Below, in pieces: positions 49,504 through 57,655 of a DNA stretch of 57,771 nucleotides. Every line of letters begins with the position of its first letter. Within the stretch, counting starts at the first letter, position 1. The stretch is from Candidatus Enterenecus merdae. Lineage in GTDB: Bacteria > Bacillota > Clostridia > Oscillospirales > Oscillospiraceae. Where the stretch lies: NCBI GenBank assembly GCA_018716385.1, contig DVJZ01000040.1, positions 1 through 57,771 of the forward strand, given 5' to 3'. The notes under the pieces were generated by a model. It was not told the origin of the DNA. It searched no databases and saw only the letters and a list, made by a program, of their open reading frames with translations. Both the position numbers and the translations under genes were made by a program.

Positions 49504-50718
49504 TCAGTTGAGCACCCGGATGGCTGCGCACACATCCAGACCGGCCAGCTTGCCCGACAACTCCTCCTGGGTCAGCTGCGCCTCGCTCAGGCAGGCTGCC
49601 TCCCCCCCAGGCGCGCCCGACCGGGCCAGCAGTTTGACCTCCCCCAGGGCGTCCCGCAGCTGCTCCGCCCCGGCGTTGGCCCGGACGTACCAGCGGCTCT
49701 TCAGCGCCCGGGTACCGCAGGCCGCGTCCGCCCCGCCGGGGGCCCAGCACAGCGCCTTGCGGTGTCCCAAATTGCGGGCGATGTCCATCACGTCGGCCAC
49801 CACGGCGGAGGCGGTGGGCAGCTTGCCAGCCCCCTGACCGTAGAACATCACCTCACCGATGGCGTCCCCCCGCACTGAGATGGCGTTGAACACACCCTCC
49901 ACCCCGGCCAAGGGATGGGCGCTGTCCACCAGGTGGGGCGCCACATAGGCGCACACCCGCCCGTCCCCCTCCCGGATGGCCCGGCCCAACAGCTTGATCT
50001 TCTTGCCCGCCCCGTCGGCGTAGTCTACGTCGGCCAGCGTCACCTTGGCGATCCCCTCGGTGGGCACCTGGTCGGGATAGATATGCCGGCCAAAGGCGAT
50101 GGCCGACAGGATGCAGATCTTTCTGCAGGCGTCGTGCCCCTCCACGTCGGCGGAGGGGTCCCGCTCGGCATAGCCCTTGTCCTGGGCCTCCTTCAGCGCC
50201 TGCTCAAAGGACAGGCCTGCCTTGATCATCCGGGTGAGGATGTAGTTGGTGGTGCCGTTGAGGATGCCGCAGATCTCCAGGATCTCGTTGGCCGCCAGGC
50301 ATTGGGAAAGCGGCCGGAGGATGGGGATGCCGCCGCCCACGCTGGCCTCAAAGAGGTAGCACACCCCCTTCTCCCGGGCCAGCTGGGTCAGCTCATAGCC
50401 GTGGGTGGCCACCAGCTCCTTGTTGGAACTGACCACGCTCTTGCCCGCCTCCAGCGCCCGCCGGGTGAAGTCCAGGGCCACCGTAGCCCCCCCGATGGTC
50501 TCCACCACGATGTCCACCTCGGGATCTGACTCAATGCGGGCGAAGTCCTTGACAAAGCACCCGGCAAAGGGGCTGTCCGGAAAGTCCCGCACGTCCAGGA
50601 TGTATTTCAACTTCACCAGGTCATCCGTCTTTTGGGCGATGCTGCGCTCGTGCCCGGTGAGCACTTCCGCCACGCCGGACCCCACGGTGCCAAATCCCAA
50701 AATCGCTACATTGATCAT
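49504..50718 (-). CDS. hom: homoserine dehydrogenase
   Basis: Reduces aspartate semialdehyde to homoserine. 404 residues: nucleotide site INVAILGFGTVGSGVAEVL, VETIGGATVALDF, SSNKELVATHG, catalytic EASVGGGIPILRPL, GILNGTTNYILT, DPSADVEGHDACRKICILS, and a shortened C-terminal ACT-type region (VRANAGAEQLRDALGEVKLL). ATG 50718 is behind GGGGGAG. It lies 27 bases after the ACT protein and before aspartate kinase. Confidence 0.97.
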   Translation of the reverse strand: MINVAILGFGTVGSGVAEVLTGHERSIAQKTDDLVKLKYILDVRDFPDSPFAGCFVKDFARIESDPEVDIVVETIGGATVALDFTRRALEAGKSVVSSNKELVATHGYELTQLAREKGVCYLFEASVGGGIPILRPLSQCLAANEILEICGILNGTTNYILTRMIKAGLSFEQALKEAQDKGYAERDPSADVEGHDACRKICILSAIAFGRHIYPDQVPTEGIAKVTLADVDYADGAGKKIKLLGRAIREGDGRVCAYVAPHLVDSAHPLAGVEGVFNAISVRGDAIGEVMFYGQGAGKLPTASAVVADVMDIARNLGHRKALCWAPGGADAACGTRALKSRWYVRANAGAEQLRDALGEVKLLARSGAPGGEAACLSEAQLTQEELSGKLAGLDVCAAIRVLN

Positions 50719-50745
50719 GGTTTTCTCCCCCTCAATCTCCTGTAT

Positions 50746-51186
50746 TTAGCCTGCCAGGATCTCACAGCGGACTACTTCCCGCTTCTCCCGCAGCGCGCTG
50801 AGCAAATCTTCCAACCCCGTCTCCAGCCCGGAGGTCTCCAGCCCCACCGTCACCGCCGCCGCGTCCCCCCCGGGGATGGCCTGGTGGATGGTCAGCACAT
50901 TGCCCCCCCAGTCCGCAAGGGTGTTGAGCACCGCGGACAGGGCCCCCGGTTCATTGCGCAGCAGGATCTGGATGGTGGCAATCCTGCCGTGGATCATGTC
51001 CCGGAAGGGGCGGATGGCATCCTTATACTTGTAGAAGGCGCTTCGGCTGATCCCTGCGCGCCGGGTGGCCGCGTTCACCGTCTGCACCTCGCCGGTCTCC
51101 AGCAGGCGCTTGGCGTCGGCCACCTTCCGGTAGACCTCTGGCAGTGCCGACGCCTCTACAATGAAGTATTTCTGTTTGGGGCCCAT
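50746..51186 (-). CDS. ACT domain-containing protein (PheB / UPF0735 type)
   Basis: 146 residues. N-terminal part (KYFIVEASALPEVYRKVADAKRLLETGEVQTVNAATRRAGISRSAFYKYKDAI) contains a helix-turn-helix-like segment; the C-terminal ~75 residues are an ACT domain (IATIQILLRNEPGALSAVLNTLADWGGNVLTIHQAIP). This is the UPF0735 / PheB family, usually upstream of hom; an amino-acid-sensing regulator is likely. ATG 51186 follows GGGAGGAGGG. Own promoter upstream. Confidence 0.92.
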   Translation of the reverse strand: MGPKQKYFIVEASALPEVYRKVADAKRLLETGEVQTVNAATRRAGISRSAFYKYKDAIRPFRDMIHGRIATIQILLRNEPGALSAVLNTLADWGGNVLTIHQAIPGGDAAAVTVGLETSGLETGLEDLLSALREKREVVRCEILAG

Positions 51187-51238
51187 GCCAGCCCTCCTCC
51201 CTGCCCGACCCGCCGGGTCTGTCCTTGTACTGCGGTCT

Positions 51239-51267
51239 ATTGTATCACAGCCAGGGACAGTTCTCAA
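51239..51267 (-). promoter_or_regulatory. promoter of the ACT-hom-lysC operon
   Basis: Minus-strand TTGAGA (51267-51262), 17-base spacer, extended TGATACAAT (TACAAT 51244-51239). Confidence 0.75.
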
Positions 51268-51341
51268 TTCATAAATCCTCCCCGTTTTCACCAAACATTT
51301 GCCCTGCCACCCCCAAATTTCTGGCAGGGCAGACGGAATGC

Positions 51342-51378
51342 ACGCCGCCCCAGAAGGAAAATCCTTCTGGGGCGGCGT
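51342..51378 (-). terminator. terminator of the penicillin-binding protein gene
   Basis: Perfect 17-bp stem ACGCCGCCCCAGAAGGA (51342-51358) / TCCTTCTGGGGCGGCGT (51362-51378), 3-base loop, 9 bases after the stop. The T tract is poor. Confidence 0.75.
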
Positions 51379-51386
51379 CTTACAGG

Positions 51387-54182
51387 CTATGTCTCCGGTT
51401 CCGGTTCCGGCTCGGGCTCCGGCGGCGGACTGGCAGTCACCGGGGGCGACGGCTCTAACCCTCCGCTGGGGGTTGGCTCCGGCGGGTTGGAAACCCCTGG
51501 GCTCTCCGGCCCTCCGGGCTCCCCGCTGGGGGGGATCTCCCCGGACGGGGTGGGCTCCACGTCCGGGTCCTCCCCCGCCCCGCCGTGCACCGTGCAGTAC
51601 CGGTCAGCCTCATTGGGGAAGAGGGTCTCATAGATGGAGATCAAGGCATAGGCGTCCGATACCGACACCGAGGAGGCTACGCTGTCCCGGGCGTAGTCCA
51701 CCATGAACACCGTGCGCACCGACTCCTCGGGGCAGTTCTCCCCCGCCATCCGGTATAGGCCGGTTGCCACCCCCTCGGCATCCAGCACCGGGCAGTCCAG
51801 GCAGATCTCCACCGGCACATGGCAGGTGCAATACTCTGTGGGCCCGTCTCCCGCCGCCAGATAGAAAGTCTGGGTGCGGTCGCCCCGGGTGTCGTTCCGG
51901 CAGTCCTCAGTGGCCAGGTTGCCGCAGTCCAGACAGACGGTATAGGCCCGCAGGTTGTCCACCGTGGGGAACTCCTGCCTGGATAGCCCCTGGTGCACCA
52001 GGGTCATCACCTCTCGCCACAGGTAGACCGATGGGTTGCCCTGGCTGCTGTTGATGACCTCGTCATACCGGGGATAGCCCGTCCACACCGCGGCGGTATA
52101 GTGGGCGGTGTAGCCGGCAAACCAGAAGTTGAAGGCGTTGTCCGAGGTACCAGTCTTGCCCGCCACCAGCTGGCCGTTGATCCGGGCGCCGGTACCCGTT
52201 CCAGAGGAAACCGCGCTGGAGAGCATACTGTTGATATAGTAGGCGGTGGTATCCCGGATGGTCTGGCTCGTCTGGGGGGTGTTGTCCACCACCACGTTGC
52301 CGGACATGTCCTCCACCAGCAGGAAGGTGGTGGGGGCGGTGTAGGAGCCCCCCCGGGGGAAGGTGGCAAAGGCCGCGGCCATCTCAAAGGTGGACATCCC
52401 ATGGGTCAGCCCGCCCATGGCCAGGGGGCTGTAATCGTAGTCAGAGCGCCACCGGCCGGCGCTGTCGTAGTAGCCCGGCTCCAGGGACGTGATGCCAAAG
52501 CGCTCCTCCAGGAAGCGGTAGGACTGCTCCGGCGTCACCAGTTGCAGCACCCGGGTGGCGATGGTGTTCTTGGACTCAACCACCCCCTGGAGCACCGTGG
52601 TCAGCCCCCGGTAGCCCCGGGGCAGGTTCAGCGGCCAGATGTTGCCGTTGAGCAGCTGCACAGGGCTGTCATCCAGCACGGAGGCCGGGGTGATCAGTCC
52701 CATTTCCAGGGCGGGGGCGTACACCGAGATGGGCTTGATGGACGAGCCGGGCTGCCGGGTGGCCAGGGCGTTGTTCCAGCCCCGGTTGACCTCCTTCACC
52801 CCCAGGTCGCCCGCCATGGCCACCACATAACCGTTGGTGTTGTCCACGATGGTGATGGCCGAGCTGATCTCCTGGCCCGTGCTGGAAGTATAGTAGGAGC
52901 TGTTCCAGTTTTCAAAGATCTGGTCCACGCTTGCCTGCACGTCCGGGTCGAAGGGGGTATAGATACGCAGTCCGCCGGAGTACACCATCTGGGTGGCCGC
53001 CCGCTCGGACATCCCCTCCTCCTCCACCAGGTAGTCCAGCAGCTCGCTGATCACCGCGTCCACATACCAGGAGTTGACGTTGCCCCGGTCGGTTTCCTCC
53101 GGCTGCCCCTCCTCCACCGCCTGCCCGGTGTAGGCGTCGTCCCAGGTGAAGACCAGGGTCTGGGCCACGGCGGCGTCATACTCCTCCTGGCTGATGTAAC
53201 TCACGCCGTTGGAGCCGTCGGCATCCAGCATCTCCCTCAAAATCAGCTCCTGCCGGGCCTTGTTGTACTCCCTGCCGGTCCAGATCTCCTCCGGCCCGTA
53301 GTTGGTGGCCCCACAGCTGTCGCAGGGCTCGTCATTGGTCAGGGAGTAGGTGCCGCAGTTCAAGCAGGGATACCGGGTGACGCTCAGCGCGGCGTTGGGG
53401 CTGTATAGGGAGGGGTTGTTGGTGATGCCCGCCAGGCTGGCGCACTCGGCCAGGGTCAGTTCAGACACCGGTTTGCCAAAGTAGAACTCCGAGGCCGCCT
53501 GGATGCCGTAGCAGCCGTTGCCCAGAAAGATCACGTTGAGGTACAGCTCCAAAATATCCTCTTTGGAGTAGTTGTCCTCCACGTACAGGGCGGTGAAGAT
53601 CTCCATGATCTTGCGGGTGACGGTCACGTCATCGTACTGGGTCAGGTTCTTGATCAGCTGCTGGGTCAGCGTGGAGCCGCCAAAGGTGTTGCGCATGCCC
53701 AGGAACATGTTCACAAAAGCCCCCGCAGTGCGGTACCAGTCCACGCCGTTGTGCTGATAGAAGCGCCGGTCTTCAATGGCCACCACCGCGTCCTGCAGAT
53801 CCTGGGGGATGTCCTCCAGGTCCACCCACTCCTGGTTCTGGGAACCCACAAGGGTGGTCAGCTCACGGGCCTGTCCGTCGTCATCGTAATAGTAGATGAC
53901 CGAGTTCTCATTCAAGGTATAGGCCGACAGGTCCAGGGTGGCATTTGGCAGGATGGCGGTGCGGATGTACACTGCGGCGTAACAGGCCAGAAAGGCCCCC
54001 GTCACCACCCCGATCAGCAGCAGGGTGCCCAGCACCTGCAGCACCCGCACCCCCACCCGGGATGCCGTGGAGCGCCCGTTGTGCGCCGGGGCCCCGTTCT
54101 GGCCCCTCTCCCCGGACGGGCGCCCGCCAGGGGGATGGGAGCGCCGGCGGGTTCCGTCTGGATTGTAACGCTTATCTGCCAT
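51387..54182 (-). CDS. class A penicillin-binding protein (PBP1A type) with cysteine-rich insertions
   Basis: Bifunctional peptidoglycan synthase, 931 residues. Basic N-terminal tail, one anchor helix (VLQVLGTLLLIGVVTGAFLACYAAVYI), GT51 domain (DAVVAIEDRRFYQHNGVDW, GGSTLTQQLIKNL, RKIMEIFTALYVEDNYSKEDILELYLN), then transpeptidase (TRQPGSSIKPISVY, SKN in VESKNTIAT, KTGTSDNAFNFWFAG). Two features are odd: CLNC...CDSC at ~residues 272-290, inserted at the end of the GT51 domain like a small zinc ribbon, and a second Cys-rich stretch (~749-825: CLDCGNLATEDC, CTCHVP, CLDC, ENCPEE) after the transpeptidase. A Pro/Glu/Ser-rich tail ends the protein. ATG 54182 follows GGAGGG. Confidence 0.95.
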   Translation of the reverse strand: MADKRYNPDGTRRRSHPPGGRPSGERGQNGAPAHNGRSTASRVGVRVLQVLGTLLLIGVVTGAFLACYAAVYIRTAILPNATLDLSAYTLNENSVIYYYDDDGQARELTTLVGSQNQEWVDLEDIPQDLQDAVVAIEDRRFYQHNGVDWYRTAGAFVNMFLGMRNTFGGSTLTQQLIKNLTQYDDVTVTRKIMEIFTALYVEDNYSKEDILELYLNVIFLGNGCYGIQAASEFYFGKPVSELTLAECASLAGITNNPSLYSPNAALSVTRYPCLNCGTYSLTNDEPCDSCGATNYGPEEIWTGREYNKARQELILREMLDADGSNGVSYISQEEYDAAVAQTLVFTWDDAYTGQAVEEGQPEETDRGNVNSWYVDAVISELLDYLVEEEGMSERAATQMVYSGGLRIYTPFDPDVQASVDQIFENWNSSYYTSSTGQEISSAITIVDNTNGYVVAMAGDLGVKEVNRGWNNALATRQPGSSIKPISVYAPALEMGLITPASVLDDSPVQLLNGNIWPLNLPRGYRGLTTVLQGVVESKNTIATRVLQLVTPEQSYRFLEERFGITSLEPGYYDSAGRWRSDYDYSPLAMGGLTHGMSTFEMAAAFATFPRGGSYTAPTTFLLVEDMSGNVVVDNTPQTSQTIRDTTAYYINSMLSSAVSSGTGTGARINGQLVAGKTGTSDNAFNFWFAGYTAHYTAAVWTGYPRYDEVINSSQGNPSVYLWREVMTLVHQGLSRQEFPTVDNLRAYTVCLDCGNLATEDCRNDTRGDRTQTFYLAAGDGPTEYCTCHVPVEICLDCPVLDAEGVATGLYRMAGENCPEESVRTVFMVDYARDSVASSVSVSDAYALISIYETLFPNEADRYCTVHGGAGEDPDVEPTPSGEIPPSGEPGGPESPGVSNPPEPTPSGGLEPSPPVTASPPPEPEPEPEPET

Positions 54183-54461
54183 TGAGCATCCCTCCGAATG
54201 ATTGCGCCAGCGCCCGTTGGCGCGTCACGCCCGGGCCGCGTTTGGAATAGAATCCAGTATGCCGGGATGGGGCGCATACAGTCGCAGTATACCACATCCC
54301 TCCGTTCTTGTCCACCCTGCCTTGCCCCGCCGCCCCCTCCGACGCCCCCTTGACACCCCCTTCTGGAGACACCGTAACCCCACCGTCGGGCATCACGAAG
54401 GTATCACCGCCACCTCCTCCAACACCCCCTTCTGGAGACAGAATTTTCCCGTCGTCCCCTC
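54183..54461 (-). repeat. duplicated segment upstream of the PBP gene
   Basis: ACACCCCCTTCTGGAGACA occurs at 54353-54371 and 54422-54440, exact over 19 bases. Read on the minus strand, one open frame covers both copies and gives SPEGGV twice around DTFVMPDGGVTVSPEGGV, a Gly/Asp-rich text like parts of repetitive surface proteins. No ribosome site or complete gene supports it; it may be a remnant, and the PBP promoter lies inside it. Confidence 0.5.
54286..54314 (-). promoter_or_regulatory. PBP gene promoter
   Basis: Minus-strand TGGACA (54314-54309), 17-base spacer, TATACT (54291-54286). Confidence 0.7.
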
Positions 54462-54490
54462 TTGCTTTTTTGTCCCTGAGACGGTACAAT
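54462..54490 (+). promoter_or_regulatory. DUF1292 gene promoter
   Basis: TTGCTT (54462-54467), 17-base spacer, TACAAT (54485-54490). Confidence 0.75.
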
Positions 54491-54530
54491 GAGGTCAGAA
54501 ACGCAAACGTTGAAAGGAGGAGTGTCCGCC

Positions 54531-54821
54531 ATGAGCGAGGCTTTTGGCCCTGATTTTGTCAGCGTCACCGATGACGACGGCAATGAATTTGAATTGGAGC
54601 ATCTGGGCACTTTATCATATAAGGGCACCACTTACCTGTCCTTTCTGCCCGCCGACCTGGATGAGGACGACCCGGATTTCGGAATGATCCTGCTCAAGGT
54701 GGTGGAGGAAAACGGGGAGCAGCTGCTGGCCGACATCGACGATGAGCAGGAACTGGAGCAGGTCTACGACCAGTTTTTGCAGCAGATGTTTGACGAGCAG
54801 GACGAAGACGGGGACGAATAG
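54531..54821 (+). CDS. DUF1292 family protein
   Basis: 96-residue small acidic protein. FVSVTDDDGNEFELEHLGTLSYKGTTYLSFLPAD and FGMILLKVVEENGEQLLADIDDEQELEQVYDQF are the DUF1292 pattern, with a short C-terminal acidic tail. Function unknown; in Firmicutes it often lies near yrrK-type genes and alaS, not seen here. ATG 54531 follows AAAGGAGGAG; upstream in-frame starts would overlap the promoter. Confidence 0.93.
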   Translation: MSEAFGPDFVSVTDDDGNEFELEHLGTLSYKGTTYLSFLPADLDEDDPDFGMILLKVVEENGEQLLADIDDEQELEQVYDQFLQQMFDEQDEDGDE

Positions 54822-54889
54822 CCCTGTCTGCTCCCTCCCCTGCCGGGTTCTAACTACGTGTCCGCCCGATAAAAACCCACATCTTTAAT

Positions 54890-55044
54890 ATGGGACGCCC
54901 CGCTCGCGCCGCGGATGGCAGGCCTCCCGGCCCTCCCCAGAGGGTCCGGACGTTGGAAGCCGCGAACCGGCGCGGAGGCGACCCACCTGCATTCCCGTGC
55001 AGGTTTTTCTTCGGGCGGCACGGCCACGGCGGGGGTTCTGCCTG
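54890..55044 (+). ncRNA. 6S-like RNA candidate
   Basis: GGCAG..CTCCC on the 5' side (~54927-54938) can pair with GGGGG..CTGCC on the 3' side (~55031-55042), and the 3' half contains GGAGGCGACCCACCTGC with a local ACCTGCA/TGCAGGT hairpin (54985-55004). From memory, a CGACCCACCTG block followed by such a hairpin is typical of many bacterial 6S RNAs. Length and a following terminator fit. The ends are approximate and no convincing promoter was found, so this is tentative. Confidence 0.45.
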
Positions 55045-55047
55045 CGC

Positions 55048-55077
55048 AGCGGGAGAGCGGTCGCTCTCCCGCTTTTT
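55048..55077 (+). terminator. intrinsic terminator after the 6S-like region
   Basis: AGCGGGAGAGC (55048-55058), loop GGTC, GCTCTCCCGCT (55063-55073), T run to 55077: perfect 11-bp stem. Confidence 0.9.
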
Positions 55078-55166
55078 CGCGCCCGCCTGGCCGGACGCCC
55101 AGGCAGCCAGGTTGTGGCCGTTTTGTGAATTTTCCCCAAAGGGCGGGCTGATGTGGGATTTTTCCC

Positions 55167-55195
55167 TTGCAAGGCTTGACTCGCCGTGCTATAAT
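55167..55195 (+). promoter_or_regulatory. promoter of the PrsA/SurA-like gene
   Basis: TTGCAA (55167-55172), 17-base spacer, extended TGCTATAAT (TATAAT 55190-55195). Confidence 0.8.
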
Positions 55196-55283
55196 GTCCC
55201 CATTCAGCACATCGGTGGTATATGGCGGATGTGCTTTTGTTCCGTCTGTGGGCAACACACCAGAAACTGAGAGGATTGATACC

Positions 55284-56843
55284 ATGAGCGCATCCAGAGA
55301 GAAGAAGCAGCGCCAGGGCAGCGGCCCCTCCGAAAAGGCCCTGCAGGCCAGCCAGAAGCAGGCCGCCTACAAGCGCAAGGTCCGCACCTACACCGGCATC
55401 GGGATCGTGGTGGTGGTGCTGGTGGCCGCGCTGCTGATTTGGAACTCCGGCTTTTTCCAGGGCCGCGCCCTGGCCGCCACCGTGGGCGATACCCAGCTGA
55501 GCGCCGCCGAACTGAGCTATTACTATTACAATGAACGGTATATGTACGCCGCCTACGGCATGATTGACACCAGCCTCCCTGATGACGAGCAGATCTACAA
55601 CGAGGAGGAAGGTACCACCTACCACGACTACTTCCTGGAGCAGGCCCTGCTGGCCGCCCAGTCTGACCAGTCCCTGTATGACGCGGCCATCCAGGACGGA
55701 TATACCCAGGAGGACATCCAGGAAGACCTGGACGCCAGCATCGCCTCGGCCCGTACCAGCGCCTCCAACAGCGGTTACAGTTACCGCTCCTACCTGGTCT
55801 CCCGCTACGGTAAGCTGATGAGTCCCTCCATCTACGAGCGGCTGCTGGCCAAGTCCCTGCTGGCCAACCTCTATACGCAGGACAAGACCCAGGAGTTTTA
55901 CGACTCCTACACCACCGAGGAGCTGGAGGCCTACTACCAGGAGCACGCCGACGAGTTTGACGAGTTTGTCTACTCCTACCTCTCCTTCACCCCCGAAACA
56001 GAGGAGAGCACCGAGCAGGAGGAACAGACGGAAGAGCAGACTGAGGAGCAGACCGAAGCGGAGCTGGAGGCCGCTCTGGCCGCCGCCCAGGAGCAGGCCC
56101 AGGCCGCCCTGGCCGCCTATGAGCAGGGCACCGAGGTGGCCGACCTGATCGAACAGTTTTCCCCCGCCGCCTCCAGCGACCACACCACTGTCACCGGCAG
56201 CAGCAGCATTTCCGAGGCCTATCGGGATGAGCTGCTGGAGCTGGGTGAGAACCAAGGGGCCGTGGTGGAGAACGGGGACGAGGGCTACTACCTGGTCATC
56301 TTCCACAGCCGGGGCCGCAATGAGGACCTCACCGCCGACGTGCGCCACATTCTGGTCCGGGCTGAGACGGGCACCGATGAGGAGGGCAATGTGACCGAAC
56401 CCAGCGACGAGACCTGGGAGGTCGCCCTGGCGGAGGCCGAGGACATCCTGGCCCAGTACGAAGCCGGGGAACTCACGGCCGAGGCCTTCGGCGCGCTGGC
56501 CAACGAGTACTCGGACGACACCGGCTCCAACACCACCGGCGGCCTGTACGAGGCCGTCGCCCGCACCGACAGCTATGTGCAGGAGTTCCTGGACTGGATC
56601 TTTGAGGACGGCCGCCAGGCGGGAGACACCGGTATCGTGCGCCATGAGGGCGATGTGGAGTCGTCCGGCTCCTACTGGGGCTACCACATCATGTATTTCC
56701 AGGACTGGAACGAGGCCGAGTGGATCTTGGACGTGCGCAACACCATGAGCCAGGAGGACTTCACCGCGCTGCAGGACGGGCTGCTGGAAGACGACGCCTA
56801 CGCCACCTCGGTGGCTGACGGCGCCAAGTACCTGGGCGCTTAA
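55284..56843 (+). CDS. PrsA/SurA-like membrane-anchored peptidyl-prolyl isomerase
   Basis: 519-residue foldase for exported proteins. Basic cytoplasmic tail (residues 1-36), anchor helix TGIGIVVVVLVAALLIW (~40-56), a SurA_N-like helical domain (VGDTQLSAAELSYYYYNERY), a Glu/Gln-rich coiled insert (TEESTEQEEQTEEQTEEQTE) and a C-terminal parvulin domain (DVRHILVRAETG, AFGALANEYSDDTGS, GGLYEAV, YWGYHIMYF). There is no lipobox Cys, so it is helix-anchored rather than a PrsA lipoprotein. ATG 55284 follows GAGAGG; the acidic insert is longer than in typical members. Single gene with own terminator. Confidence 0.9.
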   Translation: MSASREKKQRQGSGPSEKALQASQKQAAYKRKVRTYTGIGIVVVVLVAALLIWNSGFFQGRALAATVGDTQLSAAELSYYYYNERYMYAAYGMIDTSLPDDEQIYNEEEGTTYHDYFLEQALLAAQSDQSLYDAAIQDGYTQEDIQEDLDASIASARTSASNSGYSYRSYLVSRYGKLMSPSIYERLLAKSLLANLYTQDKTQEFYDSYTTEELEAYYQEHADEFDEFVYSYLSFTPETEESTEQEEQTEEQTEEQTEAELEAALAAAQEQAQAALAAYEQGTEVADLIEQFSPAASSDHTTVTGSSSISEAYRDELLELGENQGAVVENGDEGYYLVIFHSRGRNEDLTADVRHILVRAETGTDEEGNVTEPSDETWEVALAEAEDILAQYEAGELTAEAFGALANEYSDDTGSNTTGGLYEAVARTDSYVQEFLDWIFEDGRQAGDTGIVRHEGDVESSGSYWGYHIMYFQDWNEAEWILDVRNTMSQEDFTALQDGLLEDDAYATSVADGAKYLGA

Positions 56844-56857
56844 GCAATCCCACACCC

Positions 56858-56886
56858 AAAGGGCCGGACAGTTTGTCCGGCCCTTT
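56858..56886 (+). terminator. terminator after the foldase gene
   Basis: AAAGGGCCGGACA, GTT, TGTCCGGCCCTTT: perfect 13-bp stem ending in TTT. Confidence 0.85.
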
Positions 56887-56905
56887 GCGCTTAGGAGGAA
56901 TCGCT

Positions 56906-57655
56906 ATGCAAGAGCAGTTTTCCCGCACCGAGATGCTGCTGGGCACCCAGGCCATGGAGCGGCTGGCCCGCAGCCATGTGGCGGTGTTCGGCCTGGGCGG
57001 GGTGGGAAGCTGGTGCGCCGAGGCGCTGTGCCGCTCGGGCGTTGGCCGGCTCACCCTGGTGGATCAGGATCGGGTATCGCTGAGCAACCTCAACCGCCAG
57101 GCCGCCGCCCTGCATGACACAGTGGGCATGGAAAAGGCGCTGGCCACCGCCCAGCGCCTGCGCCAGATCAATCCCGACTGCCTGCTCCAACCCTTGGCCG
57201 CCCGGTACGAGGCCCAGGAGCGGGAGCGCTTTTTCCAGCAACGCTACGACTACATCGTAGACGCCATCGACCTGGTCAGCTGCAAGCTGGACCTGATCGA
57301 GACGGCCCACCGCCGGGGGATCCCCATCCTCTCCGCCCTGGGCACGGGCAACAAGCGGGACGCCCAGCAGCTGCGCATCACCGACCTGTCCAAGACCCAG
57401 GGCTGTCCCCTGGCCCGGGTGGTGCGCCGGGAGCTGCGCGCCCGGGGCATCGTCCACCACCCGGTGGTCTACTCCCCCGAGCCTCCCTGCCGTGCCCAGC
57501 AGGGAGACGAGGCCCCGCCGCCCGGCCGGCGCTCGGTCCCCGCCAGCGCCATGTGGGTGCCGGCCGCCGCTGGCCTGCTGCTGGCCCAGGCGGTCATCCT
57601 GGACCTGGCCCAAGGCGGCCCCGCCGGCCCGCCGCCCGCCACGCCCAACTCATGA
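56906..57655 (+). CDS. tcdA: tRNA threonylcarbamoyladenosine dehydratase TcdA
   Basis: E1-like enzyme that cyclises t6A to ct6A in tRNA, using ATP. 249 residues: [37 protein letters not shown] (nucleotide loop), [27 protein letters not shown], and [15 protein letters not shown], the TcdA/YgdL pattern rather than ThiF or MoeB (no CxxC zinc pairs). ATG 56906 is behind AGGAGG. It complements tsaB and tsaE at the other end of the window. Its last ~60 bases overlap the convergent PAP2 gene. Confidence 0.93.
   Translation: MQEQFSRTEMLLGTQAMERLARSHVAVFGLGGVGSWCAEALCRSGVGRLTLVDQDRVSLSNLNRQAAALHDTVGMEKALATAQRLRQINPDCLLQPLAARYEAQERERFFQQRYDYIVDAIDLVSCKLDLIETAHRRGIPILSALGTGNKRDAQQLRITDLSKTQGCPLARVVRRELRARGIVHHPVVYSPEPPCRAQQGDEAPPPGRRSVPASAMWVPAAAGLLLAQAVILDLAQGGPAGPPPATPNS

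Larger units (their letters stand above)
54874..55164. repeat. long-range inverted repeat framing a structured intergenic region
   Basis: AAAAACCCACATC near 54874-54886 and GATGTGGGATTTTT near 55150-55163 are inverted copies differing by one inserted A, 280 bases apart. Between them lie the 6S-like RNA candidate, a terminator and more GC-rich inverted repeats (CCTGG/CCAGG near 55089-55113). No gene is supported in 54822-55283. Confidence 0.5.

Noticed and set aside
54885-56855. 656-codon minus-strand frame opposite the foldase gene
   Set aside because: Runs through terminators, a promoter and the parvulin gene; composition is that of a shadow.
56906-57655. ThiF/MoeB assignment for the E1-like gene
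   Set aside because: Lacks the CxxC zinc pairs of ThiF/MoeB and matches TcdA text, with tsaB/tsaE elsewhere in the window.
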